Source of the DNA: Rachycentron canadum
Taxonomy: Eukaryota > Chordata > Actinopteri > Carangiformes > Rachycentridae
Reading direction: 5' to 3'
Length of the DNA: 64,000 nt
Assembly: GCA_038496675.1 (NCBI GenBank)
Contig: CM076651.1
Coordinates: 11,174,100-11,238,099, forward strand
Made by a program: the position numbers and the translations under genes. Shown one piece after another: positions 11,660 through 25,562 of the stretch. Positions within the stretch are counted from its first letter, which is position 1; every line of letters starts with the position of its first letter. The notes under the pieces were generated by a model that saw nothing but the letters and a program-made list of their open reading frames with translations, had not been told where the DNA came from and did no database searches.

Positions 11660-14627
11660 CTAACTAAACGCTCTGTCGTAGAGGAAGGTTTTAAGCCTAG
11701 TCTTAAATGTAGTGAGAGTGTCTGCCTCTCTGACCCATGGAGAGAGTTGGTTCCACAGTAAAGGAGCCCGATAACTGAAGGCTCTACCTCCCAGTCTGTT
11801 TTTGAAGATACTGGGAGTCACTAACAGACCTGCATTCTGGGAGCAAAGTGCTCTGGAAGGATAATAAGAGACTATGAGGTCTTTCAAATAGAAAGGAGCT
11901 TTGTCATTAAGAGCTTTATAAGTCAGCAGAAGGATTTTGAAGTCTACTCGATATCCTACAGGGAGCCAATGGAGGGAAGCTAAAGTGGGAGAGATGCGTT
12001 CTCTTTTACTAACTCCTGTCAATCTTCTTGCTGCAGCGTTCTGGACTAACTGCAGACTCTTTAGAGAGTTTTTCGGACATCCTGACAACAGAGAGTTACA
12101 GTAGTCCAGCCTAGAGGTGATAAATGCACTAGTTTCTCAGCATCACTCTGAGAGAGGATATTCCTAATCTTGGCTGTGCTGCTCAGGTGAAAAAAGGCAG
12201 TCCTAGTCACGTGTTTTATGTGTGAGCTGAATGAAAGGTCTTGGTCAAATATTACTCCAAGGTTCCTTGCAGTCATACTTGAGTTCAGGGTGATGCCATC
12301 TAGATAAGCAATCTGCGAAGAAAAAGTGTCCCTGAGATGTTTAGGTCCAAACACAATGACCTCTGTTTTATCTGAGTTTAGTAGCAGGAAGTTAGAGGAC
12401 ATCCAGGATTTGATGTCTTTTAGGCACTCTTGATTGATGAGGCGGCTTTTATCATCTGGTTCTATCGATAAGTAGAGCTGGGTATCATCTGCATAGCAAT
12501 GGAAGTCGATTGAGTGTTTCCGGTAAAGAATGTAAAGAATGAGAAGAATTGGCCCTAAAACTGAACCCTGTGGTACGCCATATGTAACTCTGCTGCACTC
12601 TTAATGGCCATCATTAACATTAACAAACTGAAACCTGTCAGATAAGTAAGATTTAAACCATTTTAGGGCAGAGCCTTTAATCCCGATTTCGTGGTCTAGT
12701 CTCTACAGCAGAATGCTGTGGTCACTGGTGTCAAATGCAGCACTGAGGTCCAGAAGTACAAGTACAGAGACAAGATCTCTATCAGAAGCTATAAGAAGAT
12801 CGTTAGAGACTTTTATCAGTGCTGTTTCAGTGCTGTGGTGTTCTCTCAATCCAGATTGGAAAGCTTCAAACAGCTCATTACTGTGCAGGTGCTCATGTAG
12901 TTGCTTTAGAACCACCTTCTCAAGGATCTTGGAGATATAGGGAAGGTTGGATATGGGCCTATAATTTGCTAACACACCTTGGTCTAGAGAAGGCTTTTTA
13001 AGTAAGGGATTAATAACTGCCACCTTAAAGGCCTGTGGCACATAACCTGTGACTAAGGAAAGATTGATCTGGTTCAGTATAGAGGTGTTAACTAAGGGGA
13101 AGACATCCTTGAGCAGTCTTGTTGGGACTGGATCAAGTAGACATGTGGCTGATTTAGAAGAGGTAATAGCAGAAGTTAAGTCTGACAGGTCAATGGGAGT
13201 GAAGCTTTCAAGGTATGCATCAAGCCTGGGAGATGCTTCTATAGGCACTACAATCTGTGGTTCATCATTGGCAATCCTTGCTCTAATATTTACATTCTTT
13301 TCAGTAAAGAAAGTTAGGAAATCATTGCTCCTGAGAGTCGGAGGGATGGATGGCTCAACAGCACTATGGTTCTTGGTCAGCCTGGCTACAGTGCTGAAAA
13401 GGAGCCTGGGTTGTTTTTATTCTTTTCTATTAAAGATGAATAGTATGTGCTTCTGGTTTTACGAAGTTCTTTTTTATATAATAATAAACTATCCTTCCAA
13501 GCTTGACAGTCTTCCTCACGTTGGCTGGAATGTGTTTTCCTTTCCAGCCGTCTGGTCTTCTGCTGCAAGGTGCACAGGTTCAGGCTGTACTGGGGAGCTA
13601 TTCTCTTGTGGTTGATAACCTTCTTTTTCAGAGGGGCTACGGCATCGAGCGTCCCAAGGAGTGCTGCTGCAGTGCTATCTACAAGATAATCTACCTGTGA
13701 GGGAGTAAGATCAGCATAGCTGCCCATTATAATGCTACTAAGTGTGGCGGCAAGCTCTGCTGGAATGAGCTCTTTAAATCTAGAGACAGCAATATCAGAT
13801 AGACATCTACTGTAGTGGGACTTTTCCCCAAGTAAAGCATAATGTTTTAAAATAAATTCAAATGTTATTAAAGAATGGTCAGACAGGACAGGGTTTTGAG
13901 GGAAAACTAAGTCAAGAACATGATTAAAGGAGTGAGTTGGTTTATTTACCCTCTGAGAGAAGCCAATTGAATCTAAGAGAGACTTGAATGCAATAGCCAG
14001 ACAATCATCATCAACGTCCACATGAATGTTGAAGTCACCCACTATAATGACTTTGTCTGAATCCATTGCTAAGTTTGACAGAAAGTCTTGGAATTCCTCT
14101 AAGAACTTAGAATAAGGTGCGGGGGGACGGTACACAACAGCAAGTAAAAGTGTTTTCTCTGCTTTCCAGTCAGGGTGAGAGAACCTGACAGTAAGGCTTT
14201 CAAATGAATCATATGAATCATATGAAACATTAGGCCAAGGGTTAATAAGCAGATTTTACTGATAAACTGCAGCCACTCCTCCTCCTCTACCAGTGACACG
14301 TGGCACATGGTAGTTCATGTAACCAGGAGGGGTAGATTCATTTAAACTGACATATTCATCCTGCTTCAACCAGGTTTCAGTGAGGGTTAATCGATCAATT
14401 TGGTTATTTGTAATTAAATCATTCACTAGGAAAGACTTGGAAGGGAGAGATCGAATATTTAGCAAACCACATTTAATAGTTTTATTGGGTTGGTTTGCTG
14501 GAGCAGTGGTTTTGATTTTTAATAAGTTGCTATGAATGACTCCTCCATATTTGGGTTTAGGCTTATACAGCCTCGAGGCAGACACAGTTTCTATGGGACA
14601 GAAAGGGGGCTGGGTGGGTGACAGCAC
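11660..14627 (-). pseudogene. L2 ORF2 remnant: endonuclease and reverse transcriptase
   Basis: Five open stretches on the - strand follow the order of a LINE ORF2. 14627-14256 holds the endonuclease start (LLNIRSL, LTETWL, RVTGRGGG). 14135-13386 holds endonuclease motifs VGDFNIHVD and SDHSLITFEF. 13248-12703 holds early RT motifs (NYRPISNLP, LLDLSAAFDT). The RT active site YADDT lies at about 12483-12497. 12402-12061 and 12088-11660 hold the thumb and C-terminal region (LVQNAAAR, ASLHWLPV, LLWNQLSP). Stops or frameshifts between the stretches inactivate it. The C-terminal part differs from copy 2 at only a handful of residues, so the decay is recent. Confidence 0.88.
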
Positions 14628-14693
14628 GAAGGCACCTGCAGAGGGGCGTGTAAGACTGCGGTTCTGCCTGCTGGTCTGAACTCCGGGAGCTTG

Positions 14694-14880
14694 TCAGGGG
14701 TTAGGATGGCTAACAGAATGTGCTATTTTTCTAGATAAGAGGGATGCACCACCCAAAGTATGGTGGACGCCATCCCTCCTAAACAGACCAGGCTTTCCCC
14801 AGAAGGAGGTCCAGTTGTCGATATAAGCCACGTTGATTGTTAAGCACCACCTAGACATCCAGCGATGGAATGACCGCTAA
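14694..14880 (-). pseudogene. L2 ORF1 end: SGNH-type esterase domain fragment
   Basis: On the - strand this reads RWMSRWC ... IDNWTSFWGKPGLFRRDGVH ... and stops at 14694-14696. The spacing of D/N-W, F-W-G and D-G-x-H is that of the C-terminal end of the SGNH hydrolase (esterase) domain carried by ORF1 of CR1-like LINEs; the DGVH Asp and His would be the catalytic pair. The first part of the domain is missing, so the copy is 5'-truncated. ORF2 starts about 66 bp further on. Confidence 0.65.
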
Positions 14881-17800
14881 ACATGTCATCACCCGTTTTG
14901 GGATAGCTCCCCTGTTATAACATCTTTAGTCATTGTTTCATAATTCCAGTCATATTATGTGGCCCCAAGGTTTCACCATTCATTTATTAAAATACTTTGC
15001 ATAAATAGTTGGTCACATTACAACTAAAATCTCTGTGAGCAATTTGGTTTACTTGGTACTTCTACTCACATTGTTAACATTACTAATATTGGTCAATGGT
15101 GTTTACCTTAATGAAATGCTTGCTACTGTACTACTGTACTTTAATTCATTATGAACTACAGTGAAGTGAACTAAAGTTTTCATTAATCTGGTCAATCCTA
15201 AAACCTGTGTTTAGCTTCAAAGGGAGTCCTCCTCATCCATCCAAGTTTTTTGTTTTCATTTATGGAGCAAAGAATTTATCAGTTTACAGAAAAATGATCA
15301 TCAGTTTAATCAATAATGAAAATAATTGTTACTTGCTAGTTACTGGTTACTGGTGAAATAAATTCACCACATCAGCACAACATCCTCTCGACTGAAACTT
15401 ACTGAAACATGAAACACTTAGAAGTAAGGATGAGTATGTCAACATGTTGTTGTGTTGCATGTGTGGATACTACAGTTATGAACAAAAAATAGTGATGCCC
15501 CAATGAAAAAACATCAGGCCCGCTATTACAATCCTTGTAGATATACTGTGCATGCATGTGTAAAATGTACAAAAGTAAAATTAGTGGCTCAATGTAGGAC
15601 ACAACGTTAGATTGCAGTGATCAGTGACATTTTACTCTTACACTGTATTAAATTGATCAGTATCCTTCTGCCGCTCTCCGTATTGTATTTGATAAAGAGC
15701 AAGAGAGCCCTCACTCAAATTCATTAGTTTCTGCTGCCTGCAAGTGTCACGCTTGCCTTATTGCCTTATGGGAAATAGTATGCCCTGGAGTTGTCTATGT
15801 AAGGTCTCCGCTGCATGACCCAGGGATTTATATTCTCTGTCTCTTATGTGAGTGATGAAACTACATTATTTGAAACAAGCTATTAATCCTTCTTTGACGA
15901 GGATGTCACTCTCTCCTGGTCCCACGAGGATCGAGGCAATAATCCTCAGACTTAAATTTGAGACATTTTTAATATACTTTCAATATCTCTTATGTCATTG
16001 TTCCATCCATGTTCATGTACACGGCAATGAATCTAATCATATTACTGTAGTTTACCAGCTCACTTAACAGCAGTATATGGAGCATTCAAAAGAACCTGAT
16101 TGTACCTTTGAGAAAGAAAGAACACTTGTGTTACTATGAAGCACTTGAGATATTGTGTGGTTTGCTGTGCGTGTTGTAGCAAAGCAGCATATGAGCAAAC
16201 AAGGACAGACATCATCCAAGAGCCCAAAGTGATAAATAAATCCACTTTGAACAGTAAAAAGCACATGACATGAAGTAGTAAAGCCCCTTCAAAACCCAAA
16301 GCACACTGGATCGTGTTAAGTTGTGAAGAGTCATCTTCACATATCTGATTAGTAATGAGACATGCTTATGATTTCTAACAAGTCGTTCTTTTCATGTATC
16401 CCGAATTCTGAAAAGAAAACGATGGACATCAATTATACACAGCAGTGGAAGACAGGTAATTCTTTTGCAATATTATAAATCTTCCCCACACCATCTGACA
16501 GCATGTGTGAGAGTGTATCCAAAGCGCTGCACGTGTCTCTGGATTTGACTCACTCTTGTCTTAAGCTAATCTTGCCCTGACAGGCTGCTACGTCACTGTT
16601 GTTTACGTGCTGTTACTAGAGGGACTCACTTCGGGAAAGCTTTGTTCTCACTGAGTGCTCAGCAATCCATATTGAAGAATAAGAGTCCTGGCTGGACTAT
16701 CACCAGCCACGTGCAACAACACACAACAGGAGCACAGACAACCTGTCTTAACCTTCGTCTACCTTTGTTCGCTATTGTTTTACTTTGTGCACATGCAAAT
16801 ACACAAGGGTCGACACTGATCCAAAGAGTTTGTCATCAGAAGGTGTACGTCAACAATCAACAATGTGTTTGTGTTGTCTGCAAGGGAGTACAATCACTGT
16901 GGTACTGCTAAGATCCCCAATACCAACCTGCCCTGCTCTTTGCTGGCCTTGTGTACATGAGTTTGTAATGTTGTGGCTTTTTGCTTATATAATTCAATTC
17001 TGAAGGATTAGTGCAGATAAAACAGTGAAAATCCAAACAAACACTCAGGTTTGGCTTTGTGACACAGGTGTCTGGCACAAGTACCCTGCCAGTGATGCAG
17101 CCATCAGTCCATCAGACATTTTGTGACTATATTTCAGTTGTAAGAAAGGTAGAATTGGTATGAGGCCATGATGATTTAATGATTTAACAGCCAGTAACAA
17201 AAAAGACATTTCACGTCTTTTCACATCTTCATTTCACGTCCAAATTGCTCTACTCCTTTTTATTTATCTATTCTGCATTTTCTCTACAAAAATGTTGATA
17301 GTTACTAAGAGGGTGAGAAATTGTGTGACAAAAAGCTTTTATGTACATTCTGATAAATTATAGCCCGTGTGACAGAGATGGAGCTCGTCATACGGTGTGT
17401 AAAGGCCTCTCAGATAAATCTGTGGCTATATTTTAGAGCTATATAATTAAATTTGATTTGCATTGACTTGAGGGAAACATAAAAAATGACTCTTAGTTAG
17501 AGACGCTCTCCTTAGTCACTCCGCAAATGTTTGGCATTCATCCGCCAGATATGTTTTAATTCATTTGAAAATAATGTGCTTGGGATTCAGGGTATCCCTG
17601 TGGTTGTCAGTGTTAAAGGAAGTGTTTTTAAGACCTTTTTATAACCACTTGAATTACCACATTACCACATGAAATTTAGTATTAAATTCCCTCAACTTCA
17701 CTGTAAAGAGTCAGTATGGGTTTTAATCCCAAGTGTATTTCCCATTCCTATTATTCTGGGCAGGAAATGGTGTTAAATTAGAAAAAACGCTTACGTTGCA

Positions 17801-20800
17801 CTTTCACTTCATTTGGGCGTCATATATAGAGTCATTTGAATCTGATATCATTTAAAAGTTACATTTATTTCTCATCCCTCGTTTAAAATATGAGATGAAT
17901 TTGCAAAAAATGTTCATTTCAAGTTTAAGTGTTGGATGCATCATTCTGAAACACCACATACATGTATGATATATTGCTTTGATATATAGCTGGTTTTCTG
18001 CCAACATCTTATCTGTGCGTTCATTCGTCTCTGCCAGATAACCTGCAGTTTGCAGCAGGCAGGTCCTGGGGAGATTGTAAAGGTCTGGGCTAACTAATGG
18101 ATCTCCTTGTTACCCACATTGAATCCTCTGGCTGTTCGCCTTGTGGGAGCTCTCAGGCAGACTATGGAGAAGTCAGCTGAACTTGCACGGGGTCAACACT
18201 TAAGCGTTCGTCAACTACCATAGAGAGATGCGCAAAAGAGACAAGCAGAAGATCTTTTCTTCCCGTTTCAGAACTATTACTCTTTTTCTTCTTTCTACTG
18301 AGAGACTGATAGATGAATTTGGCTGGTGCAGACACAGTCTCATTGGAGACACACTTACACGCTAATGCAGTACAATTCATTCCTTCAGTGCACAGGCGCC
18401 CACACAAATATGAATTTTGTATGATGTTCCAATAAGATGTAAAGGATTTCACCTTTAATGTGTAGCTAATGTCAAAGCCAATCTGAGCAGAACTCAGCAA
18501 GAATGAATGCAGTGTGACAATGCTGCAATGTGCAATGAGATGTTTTGAGACCACATGTTTTTGTTCAAAGGTGTGAATACTATAATGCATACAGTTATGC
18601 ATGAGCAGTGTAGAGGCACAGTTTTGCAGTTAGCTAGATACATTTTTAATAAAAGTTACACACAGCAGTAATAGAAACTGTGAAAATGAAACTAAATAAA
18701 AAATCATGATCATCATAAAAAAGCATGAGGTTTATTTTAGGTGACCCCATCACATCACTGATTGAGATGTTTGACCAGCTAACATGAAGATAAAAACAAC
18801 CTATTCAACAGTGTGTGTTTTTGTGTTTTGTTTGTTGTTTTTTTAAAAGAGAATTCAAAAAATATGTGTGATGTTGCCATTAATGCTAATCTTCAGCACT
18901 TATCTGATAAACCAAAGACACTGATTACGATGTACAAGTAATGAAGCATGCACAAAAGCCAAGCAGCGAAGATTTCAGGCAAGATTTGAGGATTAGCAAC
19001 AAATATGACAACATTTGCATTTTAATTGGATAAATTCAATTCAAAGGTGATACACTGCTTTGAAGAAAGAAAGCAATGAACCTAAATTCCAACCTCTTAA
19101 ACACTGTGTGGTACAAAAAGCTCAGTGTTGTACCCAGGGTTGAGTTAGAGTAAAAATGATGGTGAGAGTTTCAGATAAAGATGTGGAATAACACATTAAT
19201 CGTGATAGATATATGACAGTTACTTTGATTTGTGAAAAACATCTCAACATAGTTTGGAGACATAAACACACAGACATATTTCTCTGGTTGACAGACTCCT
19301 GTCTTCCTCTGTCAAATTTATGTTTCCTATTTGCGTTCTTGTATGTGTGTGTCTTTCACCGTGTAATAGGATTCAGATTTAAGGGTTGCTATTTATCAAA
19401 CACCTTGTTGTTTGTGACACATACTGATGCAGCAGCTGGTTGGAGAATTGCCCGTCAAATGTTATCCTTCCTCCATATTTCATTCAATTACCATATTCAA
19501 ATGTAAAAACAGGAAGTTATTCATATGTATAATATATATGCTGCTTCTCAAAGCCCCCGTTAAGAGAGAGACTCAAAAAGAATGGAGAGCAAAAGCAAAT
19601 GGGGAGAATAAAACAAATACATAGCATTAAGTAGGGAGAAGGAAAGACTGTTGTCCTTAAGCCCTTAACTCTTTAGCAAACATGGTAAAATTTGCGAGTC
19701 CTGAATAAGGTTGCCTGAACCCTGTTTTTTTGCAAGATCTTTAAAAGTTTAAAAAATCAAGCCGCTGTGTTTTGAAACCTGCAGCTTCATCAGTCTGCCC
19801 AAAAAAACAAAGACTGCAATACGTAAATGTCTGAAGCTTGAGTTTACAGCAGGCGGCAATCTAAGTGAACCAAGAGGATGTCAAAGTTTGAATATTGGAT
19901 TGCTTGAGTGGTGTTTGTGATGGAGGGACAGGTCATGTGGGCGATGCAAGAGACGACAGCAAGGCGTGTAATCTGCATGAACTGGTGTAAATGTTTTGAT
20001 TAAAATGGGAGATGCTGGGTGAATGGATGGAGGACTGGAAGATGGAGTGTCTGGAGGATAAATGAAAGAAAGAGGAGGAGGGAACATAACCTTCCATCTG
20101 GCTGGGAGGAAGTCAAAGTCATGTACAATGTCATGCATAAGTGTGATGCAAAATGCATGTTTAGTTGCAAGAAATCCACAAAATGCACCTTTGGGCATTT
20201 TGCAACTGTCATGGGATGTTTCCTGTAATGCCACCAAATAAGAGAGAAAGATAATTTTGTTTTCAGAAACTAGAACAAAACATTATAATGTTGTTGTGTA
20301 TTCATTTAAAACTTGAAATGTGATGTAGTCAAGAAACTGCTAACATTTCATGGACCTGGGGACAAACTCGCAGTTTTCAGGATGTTATAAAATCCCTCTT
20401 GTCTCCCTTATGTCAATGGAGAGGGAGCTAAAGTGACACCCTGCTCTTCCATTATTTAAGACCCTTTTTGTCTTGTCATTGTCTACTTCTTCAACCTTGA
20501 AGCCAAGGCTTAATTTTTCTACATCGCTATTCATGAGCTTGATCCTCTTTTCTTGAGGTGAATGGTGGTGGTTATGAAAGACATAGCGATCATAGCGATT
20601 ATTAAATGTCCAAGGAAACCTGATTGTCAGGTCATCTTCCAGGACTCATCTGAGATTTTATGTGATTCCACAGAAATGTTGATAGATTTCTACTTAGAAA
20701 AACTTTCTAGTGCATGTGTGAATTTCAGTTTAATGTAGCTGAATAGCCAATAAAAATTCTGTCATAGTCATGTTGCTTTGTTCAGAGCCACTGAATTCCT

Positions 20801-20868
20801 ACCATTTTCACCTTTGTGTTTTTGTTCTTTCTTTTTCTTCACCATAAGATGAAATTCTACATCTTATA
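14881..20868. other. non-coding stretch
   Basis: No recognised exon or RNA gene. The longest open frame (- strand, 18162-18602, 146 codons) has no family resemblance and no coding character. Confidence 0.55.
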
Positions 20869-21150
20869 CAGTACTGTGCAAAAGTCTTAGGCTACCATTA
20901 GATTTGTTGTTTTATCAACGCTATAATTACCATATTTAATTATTTCAGAAAATGCAGGACATTTGTAGCAGCATTAAAAAACAGCTTCTATAGTCTAAAG
21001 TGCTAGTATTTAGTCTGACCTGCCCTTACACTTGAGCAATAGCAGGAACCTGGCTCTTAAACCTAAATGGAATGGAGCCATAATTAATTTAAATGTCATC
21101 AACACCAGTATCTGTCAACTATTACATGTCCAAATGATGCTGTGAAAAAG
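20869..21150 (+). mobile_element. Tc1/mariner-type element end (single terminal repeat)
   Basis: A TA dinucleotide (20867-20868) is followed by CAGTACTGTGCAAAAGTCTT and AGGC, the well-known terminal sequence of a teleost Tc1/mariner-like family. The following ~280 bases look like the decayed interior (e.g. TCTGACCTGCCCTTACAC). I did not find the opposite terminal repeat, so the right boundary is approximate. Confidence 0.6.
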
Positions 21151-24100
21151 GTCCATTACACTTTTGTGAAAAGACAAGCTTGAGCATTACATACATGTGT
21201 TGTATGAGTTGAACTTTTTGAAAGATGCTAATATGTATGAGCCAACTTTCAATCACATCATTCATCACCAGGACATTTCATTTCATTTTTAGGCGTTTTA
21301 AGAATCAGCATGGGGCAGTAAATATGACTATAAAGCAAATAAACCAGAATAAATCAAGTGAGACAGGTGAGCCTAGAGAGGTGAACAGTCCATTTTTCAT
21401 TTGGAGACTATATCTAAATAAACAAATAGTTATAGTAATAGTGTTAATAGCACATCTAAAAAATGAATTATCAAAGAACCTCTCAATTTTACTAAATACA
21501 TAAAATAATGTCACTTTTTTTAAATGTAAGGCACATTGTATATAAAAGAGCAAGGGCATTTGGATCGAAGACTACTTATGAGACTACAATAAAAACACAT
21601 CTTTACACATGGCTGCAAGCTGTTGAGATTCACAGTCTCTGAAATACATACACAGATGCTTAATGACTGAACCTAAATAAAACCCTTTTGTTTTAGGTTT
21701 TTCCATCAGTGTATGAGAGTTAGCTGTTGGCTTCATCCTGGAGAGGCAGAAATTGAGATGTATAGACCTCTTCATATAAACTCATGAGGGAAATCTGTGT
21801 ACTCAGCTTTCAAGGCGAAAGCAATGATACCAGGGAGATGAGATAGATGACTACCCTTAGGGAGAACATGAGGATAAAAGATGACAACATGAGATTGTGG
21901 AAGGAAAGAAAAAAGGTTCGGTGGATTGGACCGTGTTTTCATTTTTTAGTAGTAGTAGCAACTCGCAGGAAGTGACAGGAAGAGCAGAGTTGAAGAATGA
22001 AGAAAGTGAGCCGCCATTTGGGCCAGTTTACGTTCCACTTCAACATTAAAACTGGTAATGGTAATAAAGAGGGCCTGCCAGAAGCGATGTAGACCAAACC
22101 CCATATTTGAATCTCAGCCAAGGCTGAAAATACAAATGCCAGTGCTAGATAGCAACGTTACAAATTAGACTGTCACTTGCTGTGAATTCCATTTATTATG
22201 CTCTTTTTGAGTTGCTGTTGTAATGTGTTACCCAGACTAAGTTTGGGTCGCAATTTCCCATGAACAGCTCACTGTGTGTGTCTTACTGTGAAACGGTCCT
22301 GAGTCATTGCTTTTCCTGCTCTCTGTGCTACAGGGCAGCAAAAATATGTGCCAGCGTTTTTCTTCTTCTGGGCTGTGGAGTAAAGGGTGAGCAAGAGTTT
22401 TGATCATGGGAGGCTAAGAGACAAGACACTGAGGAAGAGAAAACTAGAAATTGTGAAAGAGCTCTTCTATGTCTTTTTCATCATTAATATTTGGGGAAAC
22501 AAGATAATCACTCATGTCCTGTTTACATAATCATGCTGATTTATTATAATTGGCTCTGGTCAGCTCTCTGCTCTTCAAGATGCATCCTCTTACTCATTTG
22601 TCTCTGTACAAATCTGAAAGAAAATGATTTGACTATTTCTGCTCTCTCCTGTCACAGTGTTCAGCAAGCTTACTGTATAACAGGAAAAGTCAGTTTCCAT
22701 CACACTGATGAACAATGGTTAGATATGAAAGGAAAGAGAGGCATGTATGTGTAATTATCAGCTATGGGTTTGATTTTCTTCGTATTGTGTCTACATATCT
22801 GAAAAATATTCAACGTAGGCAGGTTACTTGTTAGAAGTGGTTCAAGAAGGATATACAAGAAGGATATAGCTAAAAAAGCAGCTCATATTTGCTAGTCAGC
22901 CGTCTACAGTTATCAATTGGTCTTTTAAAGCATCTGCTACTGACTGTATGAAATAGCATTCATTTTTAGGCCATTGTAAGTATTGTAGTTTTTCTGTATT
23001 ACTCTAGCTCAACTCTTTTGCACACGTAGGCCTAACAGGAGGTCATACAGCAGAATTCCTTTCATTAGATGTTTTCTTTTTCTTTTTCTTTTGTTACCTC
23101 TATTATAACTATTTGCAAGCTGCTGCTCTACACTGCCAAAATCCTGGTTTTATAACTGTAGCACGTCTCACTGCCTCTGGGACTTTTCCCAGCATGTACA
23201 TGGACCAAACATAATTTTTTATTGTGACGAAGGCACACATAAACACACACACACTTGCAACTTCAGTTTCACTTTCCACTGTGAGTCTCTGGTGCCCATC
23301 TTTTCAGCACACACAGTCTCATTTCTGTCTTATTCTGTCAGTCTCTCCTGGCCTGCTGCGACTGTCTTTCCTCCTGTGTGCGTGTCAGTCATCTGTGGTC
23401 AAGCACGCTACTGGATTTAAAGAGGGCATTATTAGTCAGCTGATCAGTCAACTCACCTGGCACCTGAATTCGACGTTAACACCTTCTCATGATGTAATAG
23501 ACAATGTTTGCAGCAAACCTTGAAAGAGCAATGGTCCCACAGTTGGTCCACACTTAACTCTTCCTCACACAATTAACTTTATCACTCACTCACTCACTCA
23601 CTCACTCAGTTGCAGACATCTGGGGATGTAACGCTGGACGGTCGCCAGTCCAGTCTTAAAAATATAGACACATAATGCTTTAGTGGACTTGATGAGTGAA
23701 GGTGGTGCTTAGTTGGAATCATGAAGGGAAATGTGAGTGGTAGTACTGAAGAGTCAATGGATCAGTGTATGAGTAAATATAAAGACAGTAATCTACTTCC
23801 CAGATATATTCAGTAGAAAATTCACTCCCACGTCACTTTGCTTTAAACAAGAGTAGTCAGTGATATGTTTATGCATAGTGAATGTTTTCAAGTATCAATG
23901 ATTTCTGACATTGTCCCTTTGTCCCTCTTGTCTTATGGTTTAATCTTTATCATTTGGCTTTCAATCCTGAGCTTCTGACCGTTCTGGTTATGGGATTTCT
24001 CTCATCCTTTACTTGTCCTCGCTTATTCGCTCCAGCCTCCCATTCTTTCACAACTTCTCAACCTCCCTCATGCTCCTTAAAAATTTTGCCCTCTCTCTTT

Positions 24101-25562
24101 CTATTTGTTCTGAATGCATGAGTTCGTGTAGACTGTTATTTCCATGCTGTATGATAGTAAGACTTAAGTTTTCACGGGCGTCTTCTGCAGTGATGAGCTC
24201 CAGTTCCTCCATTCAGCTATAGGCTGTCACTTTTTGACTTTTCATCACTCTTTATTGCACTCTTTGAAACTAATGGGGGGGGACAAGGGTTTCCCCCTCT
24301 TACCATGCCCCTGCCCTCCTCTTTTGCCTCTCTCTCATTTCCAGTCTTCATCTCTTGACTTCATCCTCTCAGGCAGACTGTTAATCCAATCTTGCCCCTT
24401 GTACTTCTGACACTGCTGAGAGGAGAGCAGGCAGTAGAAGGGGACTTGAGCAATAATGTAATTCATCAGACAGGCAGATGCACACCATATCATCTGAAGG
24501 TGCTAAATGTGTCTGTCTTTGGCAAATCTTCCCCTGAATTTTTGCGAGATATTGAAAACTGAGCATTGCGACAATTAAAGAAATGATGCTCAGGTCTCAG
24601 TATGGTTTAAAATCACTGCCTGTATATGAATGGAAAAATATAAAGATGCTATCATAGGAATTTATCTGCAATGTCTGCATGGAGATATAGTCCCACATAT
24701 TTGTCCAAAGACACAATAGATTGGCATGGGCTGCTGCAGGGCCAAGAACTGTTGAGGATGATTGATTGTGATTAACTGGGATCTGACATTTGTATAAAAA
24801 TATTCAGTCTTCTCAACTGCACATGAAATCAACTCTAAAGGTCTGAATGTACTATCACTGAATAAATCTAAAACATTAGATCTTTTTATATTTGAGGTAT
24901 CACTCTAGAGTTGCAGGGGCAATAAATGTGTGCGAAGGTGAGTAGAAGGTGGAAAGCATTAGCATCCTGTGGATTATCATGGGCAACGTTCAACACGTTA
25001 GACGAACTAGTGGCCTACACAAGACACAAGGAACTTTGGAAGTGAAGCAGGAAGTGTGAATAGAGAGTGGCTACATATGTAAATACATTTTGGTGCCAAC
25101 CAAGTTAAAGGGGCGAATTCAGGAATTGTGTATCACTTTCCTAAGCATTGCAAGACATTTGATAATACATGAATCTGGTAAATGTAAATGTTTTTTTGCC
25201 CTTTTTTATGGTGTTGAGATATATGACTTAGTAGCATTTTGAATGGATCATTTGTCAAAGTAACTCTACATCTGTAGATCTACTTTAGATATGTTGCATA
25301 CATATACACACATACACATATATACATATATATCTTGTTGTACATCTGTTTTCACTAGCTCTGCATTTTATTGAATTAGTAAACTAGTGTATTCATGAAA
25401 TCTTTGTACATATTGAATACTTTCTTCATAATATTGACAGTTGAGTTACTACTTTTACTCGTATTCTTTGTATAAAACAGTTGAAATTTCCCTCTATAAC
25501 AGCTTAAGATTGGCTTAGGGCCTAATAAATCATCCTCATATCCCATTTTTTTCTCTGCAAAG
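21151..25562. other. non-coding stretch
   Basis: Contains the TCAC microsatellite at 23583 and short open frames without recognisable domains. Confidence 0.6.
23583..23609. repeat. (TCAC)n microsatellite
   Basis: About six CACT units between 23583 and 23609. Confidence 0.9.

Larger units (their letters stand above)
11009..14880 (-). mobile_element. L2/CR1-like non-LTR retrotransposon, nearly full length, inactivated
   Basis: Reading the - strand from 14880 down to 11009 gives the end of an esterase-type ORF1, an APE endonuclease, a reverse transcriptase and C-terminal domain, a 3' UTR with a TCTCC repeat, and a tail with tandem TTGCC (seen here as GGCAA units at 11009-11026). The tail, with its stretch reading AATTTTATTTGTATAGC on the + strand, and the C-terminal domain match the second copy at 33736-35018. 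ORF2 is broken by stops and frameshifts. One is a 4-base deletion near 12128 relative to copy 2. The 5' end is a guess: homology to the esterase stops near 14880. No clear target-site duplication was found. Elements of this type are abundant in teleosts. Confidence 0.88.

Noticed and set aside
13049..13615. 188-codon + strand frame inside the L2 element
   Set aside because: It is the antisense of the endonuclease/RT coding sequence.
18162..18602. 146-codon - strand open frame
   Set aside because: No homology recognised, no splice context, and amino-acid content typical of random AT-rich DNA.
23626..23656. GGACGGTCGCCAGTCCAGTC, resembling the complement of the teleost repeat at 30827
   Set aside because: Only about 20 bases match, and neighbouring parts of the repeat are absent.
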